Assembly: GCF_007667425.1 (NCBI RefSeq)
Contig: NZ_VDRC01000001.1
Coordinates: 1,890,595 to 1,954,594 of the forward strand
Direction of reading: 5' to 3'
DNA: 64,000 bases
Origin: Microbacterium sp. 1.5R
GTDB taxonomy: Bacteria; Actinomycetota; Actinomycetes; Actinomycetales; Microbacteriaceae
Shown: positions 53,852-62,746 of the stretch, piece by piece
How positions within the stretch are numbered: the stretch's first letter is position 1
How the letters are laid out: each line of letters opens with the position of its first letter
Notes under the pieces: generated by a model
What the model saw: the letters and a program-made list of their open reading frames with translations, nothing else
Database searches by the model: none
Told to the model about the DNA's origin: nothing
Translations under genes and position numbers: made by a program

Positions 53852-54133
53852 TCAGGAGGCGACCCGTCCGCGGGCGTCGCGCACCTCGCGGATCGGCTCG
53901 ATCTCGGACCACACCGCGTCGAGCGACAGGTGCAGCACCCCGGCGATGGCGGCGATGGTCGAGAACGCCGGCGTGGCCACCCGGCCCGACTCGATCTTGC
54001 GCAGCGTCTCGGGCGAGACGCCGGCGTCGAGGGCCACGCTCAGCATCGACCGCTCCCCGCGTGCTCGACGCAGCAGAGCGCCGAGGCGCTCGCCGCGCTC
54101 GACCTCGGCGGGACTCAAAGGCAGACGGACCAT
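53852..54133 (-). CDS. XRE-family HTH regulator
   Basis: A 93-aa single-domain regulator with a helix-turn-helix LSVALDAGVSPETLRKIESG and IAAIAGVLHLSLDAVW. ATG at 54133. It is divergent from map, with two 11-bp direct repeats between them. It likely regulates itself and the downstream SDR. Confidence 0.88.
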   Translation of the reverse strand: MVRLPLSPAEVERGERLGALLRRARGERSMLSVALDAGVSPETLRKIESGRVATPAFSTIAAIAGVLHLSLDAVWSEIEPIREVRDARGRVAS

Positions 54134-54150
54134 CACATTCCTATTCTAAT

Positions 54151-54175
54151 ACCGGGATAGTATTACCGGGATAGT
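54151..54175. promoter_or_regulatory. Direct-repeat operator candidate
   Basis: ACCGGGATAGT occurs at 54151-54161 and 54165-54175, 14 bp apart, in an AT-rich pocket (CTATTCTAATACCGGG). It lies between the divergent HTH and map genes. The 14-bp period suggests side-by-side binding, or that one copy is a -10 region. Confidence 0.6.
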
Positions 54176-54201
54176 TATCGGAACGACGGACGGAACTCCT
54201 T

Positions 54202-54972
54202 ATGATCGAGATCCTCGACCACGACCGGCTCGAGCGGGCGCGAGACACCGGGGCGCTCGTCGGCGGCATCCTGCAGACGCTGAAGGAGCGCACCGCGGTC
54301 GGCGTGAACCTGCTCGAGCTCGACCGGTGGACCAAGAGGCTGATCGAGGATGCCGGTGCCGAATCCTGCTACGTCGACTACGCCCCGTCGTTCGGTCGCG
54401 GGCCCTTCGGGCACTACGTCTGCACCGCCGTGAACGACGCGGTGCTGCACGGGATGCCGCACGACCGCGTCCTCCGCGACGGCGACCTAGTGACGCTCGA
54501 CCTGGCCGTCACGCTCCGCGGCGTCGCGGCGGATGCGGCCATCAGCTTCGTGGTCGGCGAGCGCGCGGCATCCGAGGATCTGGCTCTCATCGACGCGACC
54601 GAGCGGGCCCTGGCAGCGGGCATCGCCGCCGCCGGACCCGACGCCCGCATCGGCGATCTGTCGCATGCGATCGGCACGGTGCTCAGCGACGCCGGGTATG
54701 AGATCAACCTCGAGTTCGGCGGGCACGGCATCGGGTCGACCATGCATCAGGATCCGCACGTCGCCAACGACGGACGCCCCGGCCGCGGCTATCGACTGCG
54801 CCCGGGTCTGCTGCTCGCGCTCGAACCCTGGGTCATGGCCGACACCGCCGAGCTCGTCACGGACGCCGACGGCTGGACCCTCCGCAGCGCGACCGGATGC
54901 CGCACGGCGCACACCGAGCACACGATCGCCATCACCGACGACGGCGCCGAGGTGCTGACCCTCGCCCGGTGA
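54202..54972 (+). CDS. map: Type I methionine aminopeptidase
   Basis: Removes N-terminal Met from nascent proteins. 256 aa. The metal ligands are visible: VTLDLAVTL (Asp), AADAAISF (Asp), GGHGIGSTMH (His), ALEPWVM (Glu) and HTEHTIAI (Glu). No N-terminal zinc-finger extension. Probably one of two or more Map paralogues, since it is not next to ribosomal genes. Confidence 0.94.
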   Translation: MIEILDHDRLERARDTGALVGGILQTLKERTAVGVNLLELDRWTKRLIEDAGAESCYVDYAPSFGRGPFGHYVCTAVNDAVLHGMPHDRVLRDGDLVTLDLAVTLRGVAADAAISFVVGERAASEDLALIDATERALAAGIAAAGPDARIGDLSHAIGTVLSDAGYEINLEFGGHGIGSTMHQDPHVANDGRPGRGYRLRPGLLLALEPWVMADTAELVTDADGWTLRSATGCRTAHTEHTIAITDDGAEVLTLAR

Positions 54973-55124
54973 TTCGGAGGCTTGCCTCGCGCGCGTGGGC
55001 GCGCCCAACTGCATGGCCGGCCTGCCCGGTTGCAGGGCGGATGCCGCCGACCCGGCCTGTGTCCGTGTCGCCGACCTGCAGTCGTGTTGCCACCACGGCA
55101 GGTCGGCAGGGCGGATGCCGCCCG

Positions 55125-56696
55125 TCAGCGTTTCCGCAGACCGCTCCGCAGCCGCCGCGCGGCTCGGCCGGCCGCGTCCTTCAATCGGCCGCCCGGCCAC
55201 ACGCGGCGCAGCTCGACCGCTCCGTCCTGCGTGACGACCGGCGTGCAGGTGCGTCCGGCGAGGAGCGGCGAGCGTCCGGCGCCGGCCAGCGTGGCGGCAT
55301 CCGCGGTGAGGGGCACATCGAACGTCCATCCGGCGCGACGCACCTTCGCCAGGATGCGCGCCCCGCGCGACTCGTCGTCGGGGCCGAAGACCCGCAGCGG
55401 ATCGACAGCGACGGTCGGTGTGCGCCGCTTGCGCAGTGACGCGCGCGACACCTGCCTGACCGAATCGCCTTCGCCGGACACGACGAGCTCGATGCCGTCG
55501 TTCGTCAGTTCGCGACCGGCGTCGAGCAGCCGGGCGGGGAGCCCGTCGAGGGTCAGGGGGAGCGACGTCAGAGCGCCGTCCGAGAAGGTCAGGGCTTCGC
55601 GGCCGTCGCGGGTGATCTCGACGTGCAGCCCGAGCTTCAGGCCGCCGCCCCGCGTCCATGATGCCGAGGTGACCGCGACGCGGCACTCCATCTCCTTCTC
55701 GAACCGGGCGAGGGCGACGAGGTCGTCTCGGCGGTCGGCCCGCAGCAGCGCCGCCGCGATCCGCTGGGGGAACGCCAGTCCGGCGTCGACTCCCGGACCG
55801 AATCGGCGCTGCACGATGGGGATCACAGTGTCGAGCAGGCGCTCGCGATACTCGGCGGGGTAGGCGACCATGCGCTTGCCGGACACCCGCTTGAGGATCT
55901 TTCCGCGAAACCAGTGGCGCAGCAGCCCGTCACGCAGGCGACCCGGCTCGGTGTACTGCTCGACGAGATCGAGCACTGCTTCGAGGTGCGGGAAGTACGA
56001 CTCGGGGTCGATGCGCGCCGAACTCGCGCTGCCGGCCCGTTTCACCCAGGCGTAGCAGGGAACGCTGCCGAGGATCGAGATCGTGCGCGCCTCGAAGTAC
56101 GCGCGCATCACGAAGAGGTGGTCCTCCAGACGCACCTTGCCGTCGGGGAACCGCACGCCCTTCTCGCGCAGGAACGCCGTGCGGAACATCTTGTGCGGCG
56201 TGAGCATCTCGAGCAGCGGGTCTTCGCCGAGCCGAGCGTTCGGCACGTCGCGGCGGTAGATGCGACGGGGCAGTGGCCGACCGATGCCGACCTCCTTGCC
56301 GACGACGACGTCGGATCCGTGCTCGTCGGCGTAGTCGCACAGGCTCTCGAGCGCCGATTCGAACAGCCAGTCGTCCTGGTCGACGAACTGCACGTAGCGG
56401 CCGCGGGCCGCCGCCACCCCCTCGTTGCGCGGGGTGCCCGGCCATCCGGAGTGCGGCAGATACAGCACGCGGACGTACGAGCGGGTGCTCTCGACCTTCG
56501 CCAGTCGCTCCCTGGTCTTCTCATCCGAGCCGTCGTCGCAGAGCAGCACCTCGAAGTCGGTGCGGGCAAGGGTCTGCCGGTCGAGCGAGGCGATGAGCTC
56601 GTCGAACGCCTCGTCCGGATTGAACACGGGCACGACCACGCTCACGCGCACGGACTCGGCGGGAGGGGACTGCGGAACTTCTGACTCTGTCGACAT
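55125..56696 (-). CDS. Family 2 glycosyltransferase
   Basis: A 523-aa enzyme. The GT-A nucleotide-binding region is VSVVVPVFNPDEAFDELIAS, LLCDDGSDE and VQFVDQDDWLFES (DxD-like). The last ~200 residues are a beta-rich accessory domain. ATG at 56696. The architecture resembles teichoic-acid or surface-polysaccharide transferases. No linked glycan genes are nearby. Confidence 0.88.
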   Translation of the reverse strand: MSTESEVPQSPPAESVRVSVVVPVFNPDEAFDELIASLDRQTLARTDFEVLLCDDGSDEKTRERLAKVESTRSYVRVLYLPHSGWPGTPRNEGVAAARGRYVQFVDQDDWLFESALESLCDYADEHGSDVVVGKEVGIGRPLPRRIYRRDVPNARLGEDPLLEMLTPHKMFRTAFLREKGVRFPDGKVRLEDHLFVMRAYFEARTISILGSVPCYAWVKRAGSASSARIDPESYFPHLEAVLDLVEQYTEPGRLRDGLLRHWFRGKILKRVSGKRMVAYPAEYRERLLDTVIPIVQRRFGPGVDAGLAFPQRIAAALLRADRRDDLVALARFEKEMECRVAVTSASWTRGGGLKLGLHVEITRDGREALTFSDGALTSLPLTLDGLPARLLDAGRELTNDGIELVVSGEGDSVRQVSRASLRKRRTPTVAVDPLRVFGPDDESRGARILAKVRRAGWTFDVPLTADAATLAGAGRSPLLAGRTCTPVVTQDGAVELRRVWPGGRLKDAAGRAARRLRSGLRKR

Positions 56697-56815
56697 CGTC
56701 AGCCAGTCAATCAGTGTCGCCTGTGCGCGCGCACGGGGTTGCCTCGGGGCGACCGTCGTGCAGTGACGCTACGACGTGCGTGAGGGGGCAGAATTCCCAC
56801 CCCATACCCAGGGTT

Positions 56816-56829
56816 AACGATATATCGTT
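56816..56829. promoter_or_regulatory. PadR operator candidate
   Basis: Perfect 14-bp palindrome AACGATATATCGTT, 43 bp upstream of the PadR ATG. It is the most AT-rich point in the intergenic region, as expected of a promoter-overlapping repressor site. Confidence 0.72.
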
Positions 56830-56872
56830 GAGTATCGCTCACCAGCTCCACGACCAGCACTGGGAGGTCATC

Positions 56873-57502
56873 ATGAACAACGCATTCCCCTTCGGCACCG
56901 GCTCGAACAGCGCCGGCGGAGACAACCCGCTCGGCGGAATCTTCGGATCCGGCGGACTCGGCGGCCCGAACGGTCCAGCCGGCGCCATCTTCGACGCGCT
57001 CGACCAGCTGCGCAAGTCGTTCGACCAGCAGCGCCCCAGCGGCGGGACGCGCATGGCCCGAGGCGATGTCCGCACCGCAGTGCTCTCGCTGCTCGCCGAG
57101 CGCCCCATGCACGGCTACCAGATCATCAGCGAGATCGCGGAGCGCAGCGGCGGATCGTGGAAGCCCAGCGCGGGCTCCGTGTACCCGACCCTGCAGCTGC
57201 TCGCCGACGAGGGTCTGATCGAGGCCGACGAGCAGAACGGTCGCAAGACGTACTCGCTCACCGAGGCCGGCCGCGCCGTCGCCACGGAGTCGACCGGCAC
57301 CCCCGCTCCGTGGGAGTCCAGCTCGACCAAGGAGGGTCACCGCAACGACCCCCGCTTCTCCGCTCTGCCGAAGGCCGGCGTCGACCTCGCGGCCGCGGCT
57401 GCCCAGGTCGGACGCAGCGGCAGCCCCGAGCAGGTGCAGGCGGCCATCGACGTGCTCGACGAGGCCCGCCGTAGGCTGTACACGATCCTCGCTCAGGACT
57501 GA
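56873..57502 (+). CDS. PadR family transcriptional regulator
   Basis: A 209-aa regulator. The N-terminal ~50 residues are Gly/Asn-rich (GGIFGSGGLGGPNGPAGAIF) and probably flexible. The winged helix is DVRTAVLSLLAERPMHGYQI and GSVYPTLQLLADEGLIEADE. The ATG at 56873 has GGGAGGTCATC upstream. It is followed after 23 bp by the ABC1-kinase gene and may regulate that gene. Confidence 0.92.
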   Translation: MNNAFPFGTGSNSAGGDNPLGGIFGSGGLGGPNGPAGAIFDALDQLRKSFDQQRPSGGTRMARGDVRTAVLSLLAERPMHGYQIISEIAERSGGSWKPSAGSVYPTLQLLADEGLIEADEQNGRKTYSLTEAGRAVATESTGTPAPWESSSTKEGHRNDPRFSALPKAGVDLAAAAAQVGRSGSPEQVQAAIDVLDEARRRLYTILAQD

Positions 57503-57525
57503 ACGCGAACGAACGGGAACCATCG

Positions 57526-59214
57526 ATGACGGATGCTGCGGCGCAGGGCGCCCACCGCGCCCGATACCGCCGCATCGTCTCGTTCGCGGCCCGCGAGTTC
57601 GCCGCGGTCTGGTGGTTCGAACTCGTGCTCCCACGGTTCGGACTCTCCTCGATCGCCGAGCGGACCCGCGGGTCGCGCATGCAGCGCTTCGCGCGGCGGT
57701 TCCACGCCCTGGCGATCGATCTCGGCGGCCTCATGATCAAGGTCGGACAGTTCATGTCGTCGCGCCTCGATGTGCTGCCGCCCGAGATCACGCAGGAGCT
57801 CGAGGGGCTGCAGGACGAAGTGCCGGCCGTCGCCTTCCCCGACATCCGCCGCGTCGCGGAAGCAGAGCTCGCCGCCCCGCTGACCAGCGTGTTCGCGTGG
57901 TTCGACGAGACGCCGGTGGCCGCGGCATCCCTCGGCCAGGCGCATCGCGCTCGGCTCTCCGATCAGGATGCCGCGGACACGGGGTTCCGCGACGTCATCG
58001 TCAAGGTGCAGCGGCCCGGCATCGACGAGATCGTCGCGGTCGATCTCGCCGCCCTGCGTCGGGTGGCGAGATGGGCGATGCGTGTGCGCCTCGTGTCCGA
58101 CCGCGTCGACGCCCCCGCGCTCGTCGAGGAGTTCGCCGCGACGAGCTTCGAGGAGATCGATTACCTGCACGAGGCCGCGAGCGCGGAGCGCTTCCGCGAG
58201 AACTTCGCCGACGACCCGCGCATCGACACCCCGGAGATCGTGTGGGAGCGCGCGACCCGTCGGGTGCTCACGCTGTCGGACGTCACGGCGATCAAGATCA
58301 ACGACACCGACGCCCTGCGCGCGGCGGGCATCGACCCCTCGGCCGTCGCCGATGCCTTCGCCGAGGTGATGTTCGACCAGGTGTTCACGCACAGCTTCGT
58401 GCACGCGGATCCGCACCCCGGGAACATCTTCGTCACGCCCGACCCTTCGCTGGATGCCGGCTTCCGCCTCACGTTCATCGACTTCGGGATGATGGCCGAA
58501 GTGCCGGCCACTCTCCGCGCCGGTCTGCGCACGCTGCTCATCGCCGTAACCGCCCGTGACAGCCGCGGCCTCGTCGCCGCCGCACAGGAGATCGGCGTGC
58601 TGCTGCCCTCCGCCGACACGGGCGAGCTGGAACGGGCGCTCAGCGCGCTGTTCGGGCGCTTCGGCGGCATGGGCTTCGCCGAGCTGGCGAAGGTCGACCC
58701 GCGTGAGTTCACCGACTTCGCGAACGAGTTCGGCGACATGGTGCGCTCCCTCCCGCTGCAGCTGCCGGAGGACATGCTGCTGCTCATCCGCGCGGTGTCG
58801 TTGACGTCGGGCATGTGCTCGAGCCTCGACCCGGACTTCAACGTGTGGGACGCCGCTGAACCGTACGCGGGCCGTCTGCTGCGCGAGCAGAGCAGCGGCC
58901 TCGTGCGCGACATGACCGACCAGGCCATGGAGACCGCCGCGATCACGTACCGCCTGCCGAAGCGGATCGACGCGATCATCTCCCGCGTCGACGCCGGCAC
59001 CGTGACGTTCGACACGTCTCGCCTCGAACGTCGCCTCGACCGGCTAGAGGGCATCGCGCGTCGCATCGGGTCGGGTGTGCTGTTCGCCGCGATGCTCGTC
59101 GGCGGGGCGCTGCTCGTGCCGACGCTCGAACCGCTCGGCATCACCCTCATCTGCGTCTCGGGTCTGCCGCTGCTGCACGCCGTCTTCGCGGGAATCGGTC
59201 GCCGCTCCCGCTGA
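57526..59214 (+). CDS. ABC1/UbiB-family atypical kinase
   Basis: A 562-aa protein-kinase-like membrane protein. The Ala-rich nucleotide loop region AAASLGQAHRARL, VIVKVQRPGIDEI (Lys), HADPHPGNIF (catalytic-loop Asp/His) and FIDFGMMAEV (DFG) are present. Two C-terminal hydrophobic helices (VLFAAMLVGGALLVPTLEP and LICVSGLPLLHAVFAGI) anchor it. UbiB homologues aid quinone biosynthesis; here that role is inferred. Confidence 0.93.
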   Translation: MTDAAAQGAHRARYRRIVSFAAREFAAVWWFELVLPRFGLSSIAERTRGSRMQRFARRFHALAIDLGGLMIKVGQFMSSRLDVLPPEITQELEGLQDEVPAVAFPDIRRVAEAELAAPLTSVFAWFDETPVAAASLGQAHRARLSDQDAADTGFRDVIVKVQRPGIDEIVAVDLAALRRVARWAMRVRLVSDRVDAPALVEEFAATSFEEIDYLHEAASAERFRENFADDPRIDTPEIVWERATRRVLTLSDVTAIKINDTDALRAAGIDPSAVADAFAEVMFDQVFTHSFVHADPHPGNIFVTPDPSLDAGFRLTFIDFGMMAEVPATLRAGLRTLLIAVTARDSRGLVAAAQEIGVLLPSADTGELERALSALFGRFGGMGFAELAKVDPREFTDFANEFGDMVRSLPLQLPEDMLLLIRAVSLTSGMCSSLDPDFNVWDAAEPYAGRLLREQSSGLVRDMTDQAMETAAITYRLPKRIDAIISRVDAGTVTFDTSRLERRLDRLEGIARRIGSGVLFAAMLVGGALLVPTLEPLGITLICVSGLPLLHAVFAGIGRRSR

Positions 59215-59230
59215 CCCGATTTCTCGGCGG

Positions 59231-60433
59231 CTAGTTGTCCTCGGTCAGCGTCCGGAGGACCCGGGGGGCGAAGAAGCGGCGGTCGTACGTGTCCCCTGGG
59301 ACTTGACGGAGGATGGCGAGTTCGACGAGCTGACTCACAAGCTTGTTTGCGCGCGTGTAAGACAGGTTGAGGTCGGATTCGACTTTGCGCACAGTGAAGG
59401 AGGGGTTCGCTACTGCGAGATCCACAAGAGCGTGTGCGGAGTCGGCACGGAGGCGGGACGCGCGAACCATCTCTTTCAGTTCGTTTTGAACTGCCACGAG
59501 TGCCACCATCTGCGTGCGTGTCTGATCCGCTGCGGCTTGGAGGCCCCGAGCGAAAAACCGCACAAAACCATCCCAGTCGCCATCCGCGCTAACCCCGAAC
59601 AGTTTGTCGTAGTAGTCGTTCCTGCGCGCCTCGAACCAGGGCGAGACTGTCAGTGTTGGTTCCTCTAGTACGCCTGTGAGCTGGAGGTGGAGGACGATCA
59701 GGAATCGTCCAAGACGCCCGTTCCCGTCTCGGAAGGGGTGAAGAGTCTCGAACTGATAGTGGGACATCGCTGCCGCCACTACGGGATCGATGAGCCCTTC
59801 GCGTGGCTGTTGCATCCAGTCGGTGAGGTCCCGAAGGTTTGCCTCGAGATTGAGCCCTGGGGGAGAGGGGATGAAGCGCGCTGGGTGCGCGGGGAAGCCC
59901 AGCGGGTCCGCGTCCGGACGGCGCCCGATGACCACCTGATTGTCGCGAACCCGGCCTGAGACGGAGTGCAGTGGCGTTCCGCGCATGAGGACGCCTTGTA
60001 GCTCGCTGAGGAGAGACACTGAGATCGTGTGTCCTTGAGAGACCTTCGCGAAACCCAGGTTCGCCATCCGAACGTAGTTGAGTACCTCGACGAGTTCAGC
60101 CGTGTCGGCGTTGTTCTCGTCGGCCGTGAGGACGGCAGCAAGAGGAGCGTATGTGCCTTCTAGCGCAGAGGTGCTCTGAGCTTCTCGGCGCAGTGTCGGC
60201 AGACGCAGAAGCTGAGGGTTGGGAAGCTGACGCGAAGTGCTGTCAAGAGCAGCGAGCGCAGCTCGCGCATCAGAGACGGCCATGAACGTCGCCGCACTCA
60301 GGTCATCGGGCATCCCGTTGGTGAGCGGAGCGGGGACGAAGGCCTTGTGCTCCCAGGCTCCGAGCTGAGGGTCCTGTCCCGTGATGGGAACGAGTGATCC
60401 CATTGCGCCGTTCTGAAACATTTGAAGGTCCAC
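59231..60433 (-). CDS. Fic-domain AMP-transferase-type protein with C-terminal winged helix
   Basis: A 400-aa class II Fic protein. The N-terminal inhibitory helix motif is STSALEGTY (residues 88-95), and the catalytic loop is HPFRDGNGRLGR (232-243). The C-terminal ~70 residues hold an HTH: SFTVRKVESDLNLSYTRANK. The longest frame begins with GTG at 60433; ATGs at 60421 and 60403 are alternatives. Codon use is a little less GC-biased than neighbours. It is convergent with the ABC1-kinase gene. Confidence 0.9.
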   Translation of the reverse strand: MDLQMFQNGAMGSLVPITGQDPQLGAWEHKAFVPAPLTNGMPDDLSAATFMAVSDARAALAALDSTSRQLPNPQLLRLPTLRREAQSTSALEGTYAPLAAVLTADENNADTAELVEVLNYVRMANLGFAKVSQGHTISVSLLSELQGVLMRGTPLHSVSGRVRDNQVVIGRRPDADPLGFPAHPARFIPSPPGLNLEANLRDLTDWMQQPREGLIDPVVAAAMSHYQFETLHPFRDGNGRLGRFLIVLHLQLTGVLEEPTLTVSPWFEARRNDYYDKLFGVSADGDWDGFVRFFARGLQAAADQTRTQMVALVAVQNELKEMVRASRLRADSAHALVDLAVANPSFTVRKVESDLNLSYTRANKLVSQLVELAILRQVPGDTYDRRFFAPRVLRTLTEDN

Positions 60434-60613
60434 AATGTAACTCTACGGGGTGATCAAGAACATTTTGAGCCGAGAATGTTCCTTTTGCGTCTTCCCCGTG
60501 GCGTCGCGGAGATCATCGAGGTGACGAATGTCGGGGTATGGGCGATGCCGGTACCTGAGTAGCGGGCTCCCCGGACCCGGCCGCAGTATGCCGGCATGGG
60601 AGAATCGGTACTC

Positions 60614-62632
60614 ATGGACACTCCTGACGAGAAACCGCCCGCGCGGAGCGACGCCCGGAAGACGACCACCGGCACTCTGCGACAGGCGGGGCTGCAGGCG
60701 GGCAAAATCGTCCGTGACATCGCCGCGGTTCCGCCGCGCAGCCTTCACCCGGCTCTCGTGCCCGGCGTCTCGGTCGAGGAGACCGGTCGCACGTACCGCA
60801 CCGATCCGCTGGTCTTCGGCGTCGCGGCATCCCTGACCATTGCATTCATCGCCTGGGGCGTCTTCGCGGGCGACAACCTCGCCGGCACCACGTCGACCGT
60901 GCTCGCGTGGGTGGTGGAGTACTTCGGCTTCTTCTTCACGACGATCGCCACCGTCATCCTCGTCTTCATGCTGTTCGTCGGCTTCAGCCGTTACGGACGC
61001 ATCCCCCTGGGCCGCGACGATGAAGAGCCCGAGTTCTCGATGTTCTCGTGGATCTCGATGCTGTTCGCCGCAGGCATGGGCATCGGCCTCGTCTTCTGGG
61101 GCGCCGCCGAGCCGCTCACCTTCTTCGAGAGCCCGCCGCCGGGCACGGTCGAGGCGAACACGCTCGAGGCCATGCACACCGCTCAGGCTCAGGTGCTGTA
61201 CCACTGGGGTCCCCAGGCGTGGGCGTTCTACGCGCTGGTCGGCGGGGCGATCGCGTACGGAGCCTTCCGCCGCGGCCGCACCCCGCTCATCTCGTCGATC
61301 TTCGCGCCGCTGCTCGGTGAAGGCCGCACCACCGGTCCGCTCGGCCGCACGATCGACATCTTCTCGATCATCGTGACCCTGTTCGGCACGGCCGCATCGC
61401 TCGGACTCGGTGCCCTGCAGATCGGCCACGGCGTCGAGATCGTCAGCGGCATCGGCGAACTCGGCAACGGCGTGCTCATCGCGGCGATCGCCGTGCTCAC
61501 CGCCTGCTTCATCGCCTCGGCCGTGTCGGGCGTCTCGAAGGGCATCCGCGCCCTGTCGAACATCAACGCGGTCGCGGCGCTCGTGCTCGCGTTCTTCGTG
61601 TTCTTCGTCGGCCCGACGCTGCTGATCCTCAACGTCATCCCCTCGGTCGCGGTGCAGTTCCTCGGCGACCTGCCCGAGATGATCGCGCGCTCGGCGTCGC
61701 AGGGCGACGAGACGCAGATGTTCCTCTCCACCTGGACGATCTTCTACTGGGCGTGGTGGATCTCGTGGTCGCCGTTCGTCGGCATGTTCATCGCGAAGAT
61801 CTCGCGCGGACGCACGCTCCGCCAATTCGTCGCCGTCGTCATCGTCGTCCCGGCGGTCATCTCGCTCGTCTGGTTCGCGATCTTCGGAACGACGGCCATC
61901 CAGCAGCAGATGGACGGCGCCGGGCTCACGGTCGATCCGCCGGAGGAGGTGCTGTTCGGCGTGCTCGAGAACCTCCCGTTCCCGCTGATCACCAGCATCC
62001 TTCTCATCCTGCTGATCTCGATCTTCTTCATCACCGGAGCCGACTCCGCGTCGCTGGTGATGGGCACGCTGTCGCAGCAGGGTCGACCCGACCCGTCGCG
62101 CTGGGTGGCGGTCGTGTGGGGTGTGCTCGTCGGGGTCATCGCCGCGGTCCTGCTGGTGAGCGGCGAAGAGGGCAGCGGTCTGCGCTCGCTGCAGAACGTG
62201 ACGATCATCGCGGCGCTGCCGTTCGCCGTGATCATGGCGTTCATGATGGTCGCGTTCATGAAGGACCTGCGGCGCGACCCGATGATCCTGCGGGAGCGGT
62301 ACGCCCGTATGGCGGTGCGGCACAGCGTCATGTCCGGACTCGAGGAGTACGGCGACGACTTCGCACTCGTGCCCGTCGCCTACGACCACTCCGAAGACGA
62401 CCTCGCCTGGATCGACGAGGACGAGGTCGACGACAGCCTCGCCGAGGTCTACGCGACGGCCACCGAGGCGATCGACATCATCCCGCAGGCCGGGTCGGCC
62501 GCGCATGGAGATGCGGATGCCGAAACGGATGCCGCGGCATCCGCTTCGTCAGCCCATCCGCCCGCCGCGCTCGCCGAAGACACGGCCGAGTCCGTCGACG
62601 AGGCCGACGGCACCGCTCCGACCGAGCGCTGA
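60614..62632 (+). CDS. BCCT family betaine/choline/carnitine transporter
   Basis: A 672-aa secondary transporter. The BCCT signatures GIGLVFWGAAEPLTFFESPP and TIFYWAWWISWSPFVGMFIA are intact, giving 12 helices and an acidic C-terminal tail (SEDDLAWIDEDEVDDSLAEV) that may sense osmotic state. The ATG at 60614 is preferred over 60596 because GGGAGAA lies upstream. It ends before a strong terminator. Likely osmoprotectant uptake. Confidence 0.94.
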   Translation: MDTPDEKPPARSDARKTTTGTLRQAGLQAGKIVRDIAAVPPRSLHPALVPGVSVEETGRTYRTDPLVFGVAASLTIAFIAWGVFAGDNLAGTTSTVLAWVVEYFGFFFTTIATVILVFMLFVGFSRYGRIPLGRDDEEPEFSMFSWISMLFAAGMGIGLVFWGAAEPLTFFESPPPGTVEANTLEAMHTAQAQVLYHWGPQAWAFYALVGGAIAYGAFRRGRTPLISSIFAPLLGEGRTTGPLGRTIDIFSIIVTLFGTAASLGLGALQIGHGVEIVSGIGELGNGVLIAAIAVLTACFIASAVSGVSKGIRALSNINAVAALVLAFFVFFVGPTLLILNVIPSVAVQFLGDLPEMIARSASQGDETQMFLSTWTIFYWAWWISWSPFVGMFIAKISRGRTLRQFVAVVIVVPAVISLVWFAIFGTTAIQQQMDGAGLTVDPPEEVLFGVLENLPFPLITSILLILLISIFFITGADSASLVMGTLSQQGRPDPSRWVAVVWGVLVGVIAAVLLVSGEEGSGLRSLQNVTIIAALPFAVIMAFMMVAFMKDLRRDPMILRERYARMAVRHSVMSGLEEYGDDFALVPVAYDHSEDDLAWIDEDEVDDSLAEVYATATEAIDIIPQAGSAAHGDADAETDAAASASSAHPPAALAEDTAESVDEADGTAPTER

Positions 62633-62654
62633 CCGCACCGGTCGCCCGACGAGA

Positions 62655-62702
62655 GATCAGAGAAACGCCGCGGACGGATGCCGTGCCGCGGCGTTTCTGA
62701 TC
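62655..62702. terminator. Strong bidirectional hairpin terminator
   Basis: AGAAACGCCGCGG (62661-62673) pairs perfectly with CCGCGGCGTTTCT (62686-62698) around a 12-nt loop, extended by GATC on both sides through a 2-nt bulge. It lies between the BCCT gene and the convergent NAD-binding-protein gene. Confidence 0.85.
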
Positions 62703-62746
62703 TCCCCGGGCCGCGCGCGCCGGGCGCCCCCGACCGCGCACCCGCC

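Noticed and set aside
60443..62506. A 687-aa open frame opposite the BCCT transporter
   Set aside because: The composition is almost only Arg, Asp, Glu and His, as expected of the antisense of a high-GC membrane-protein gene. No start signal or domain is visible.
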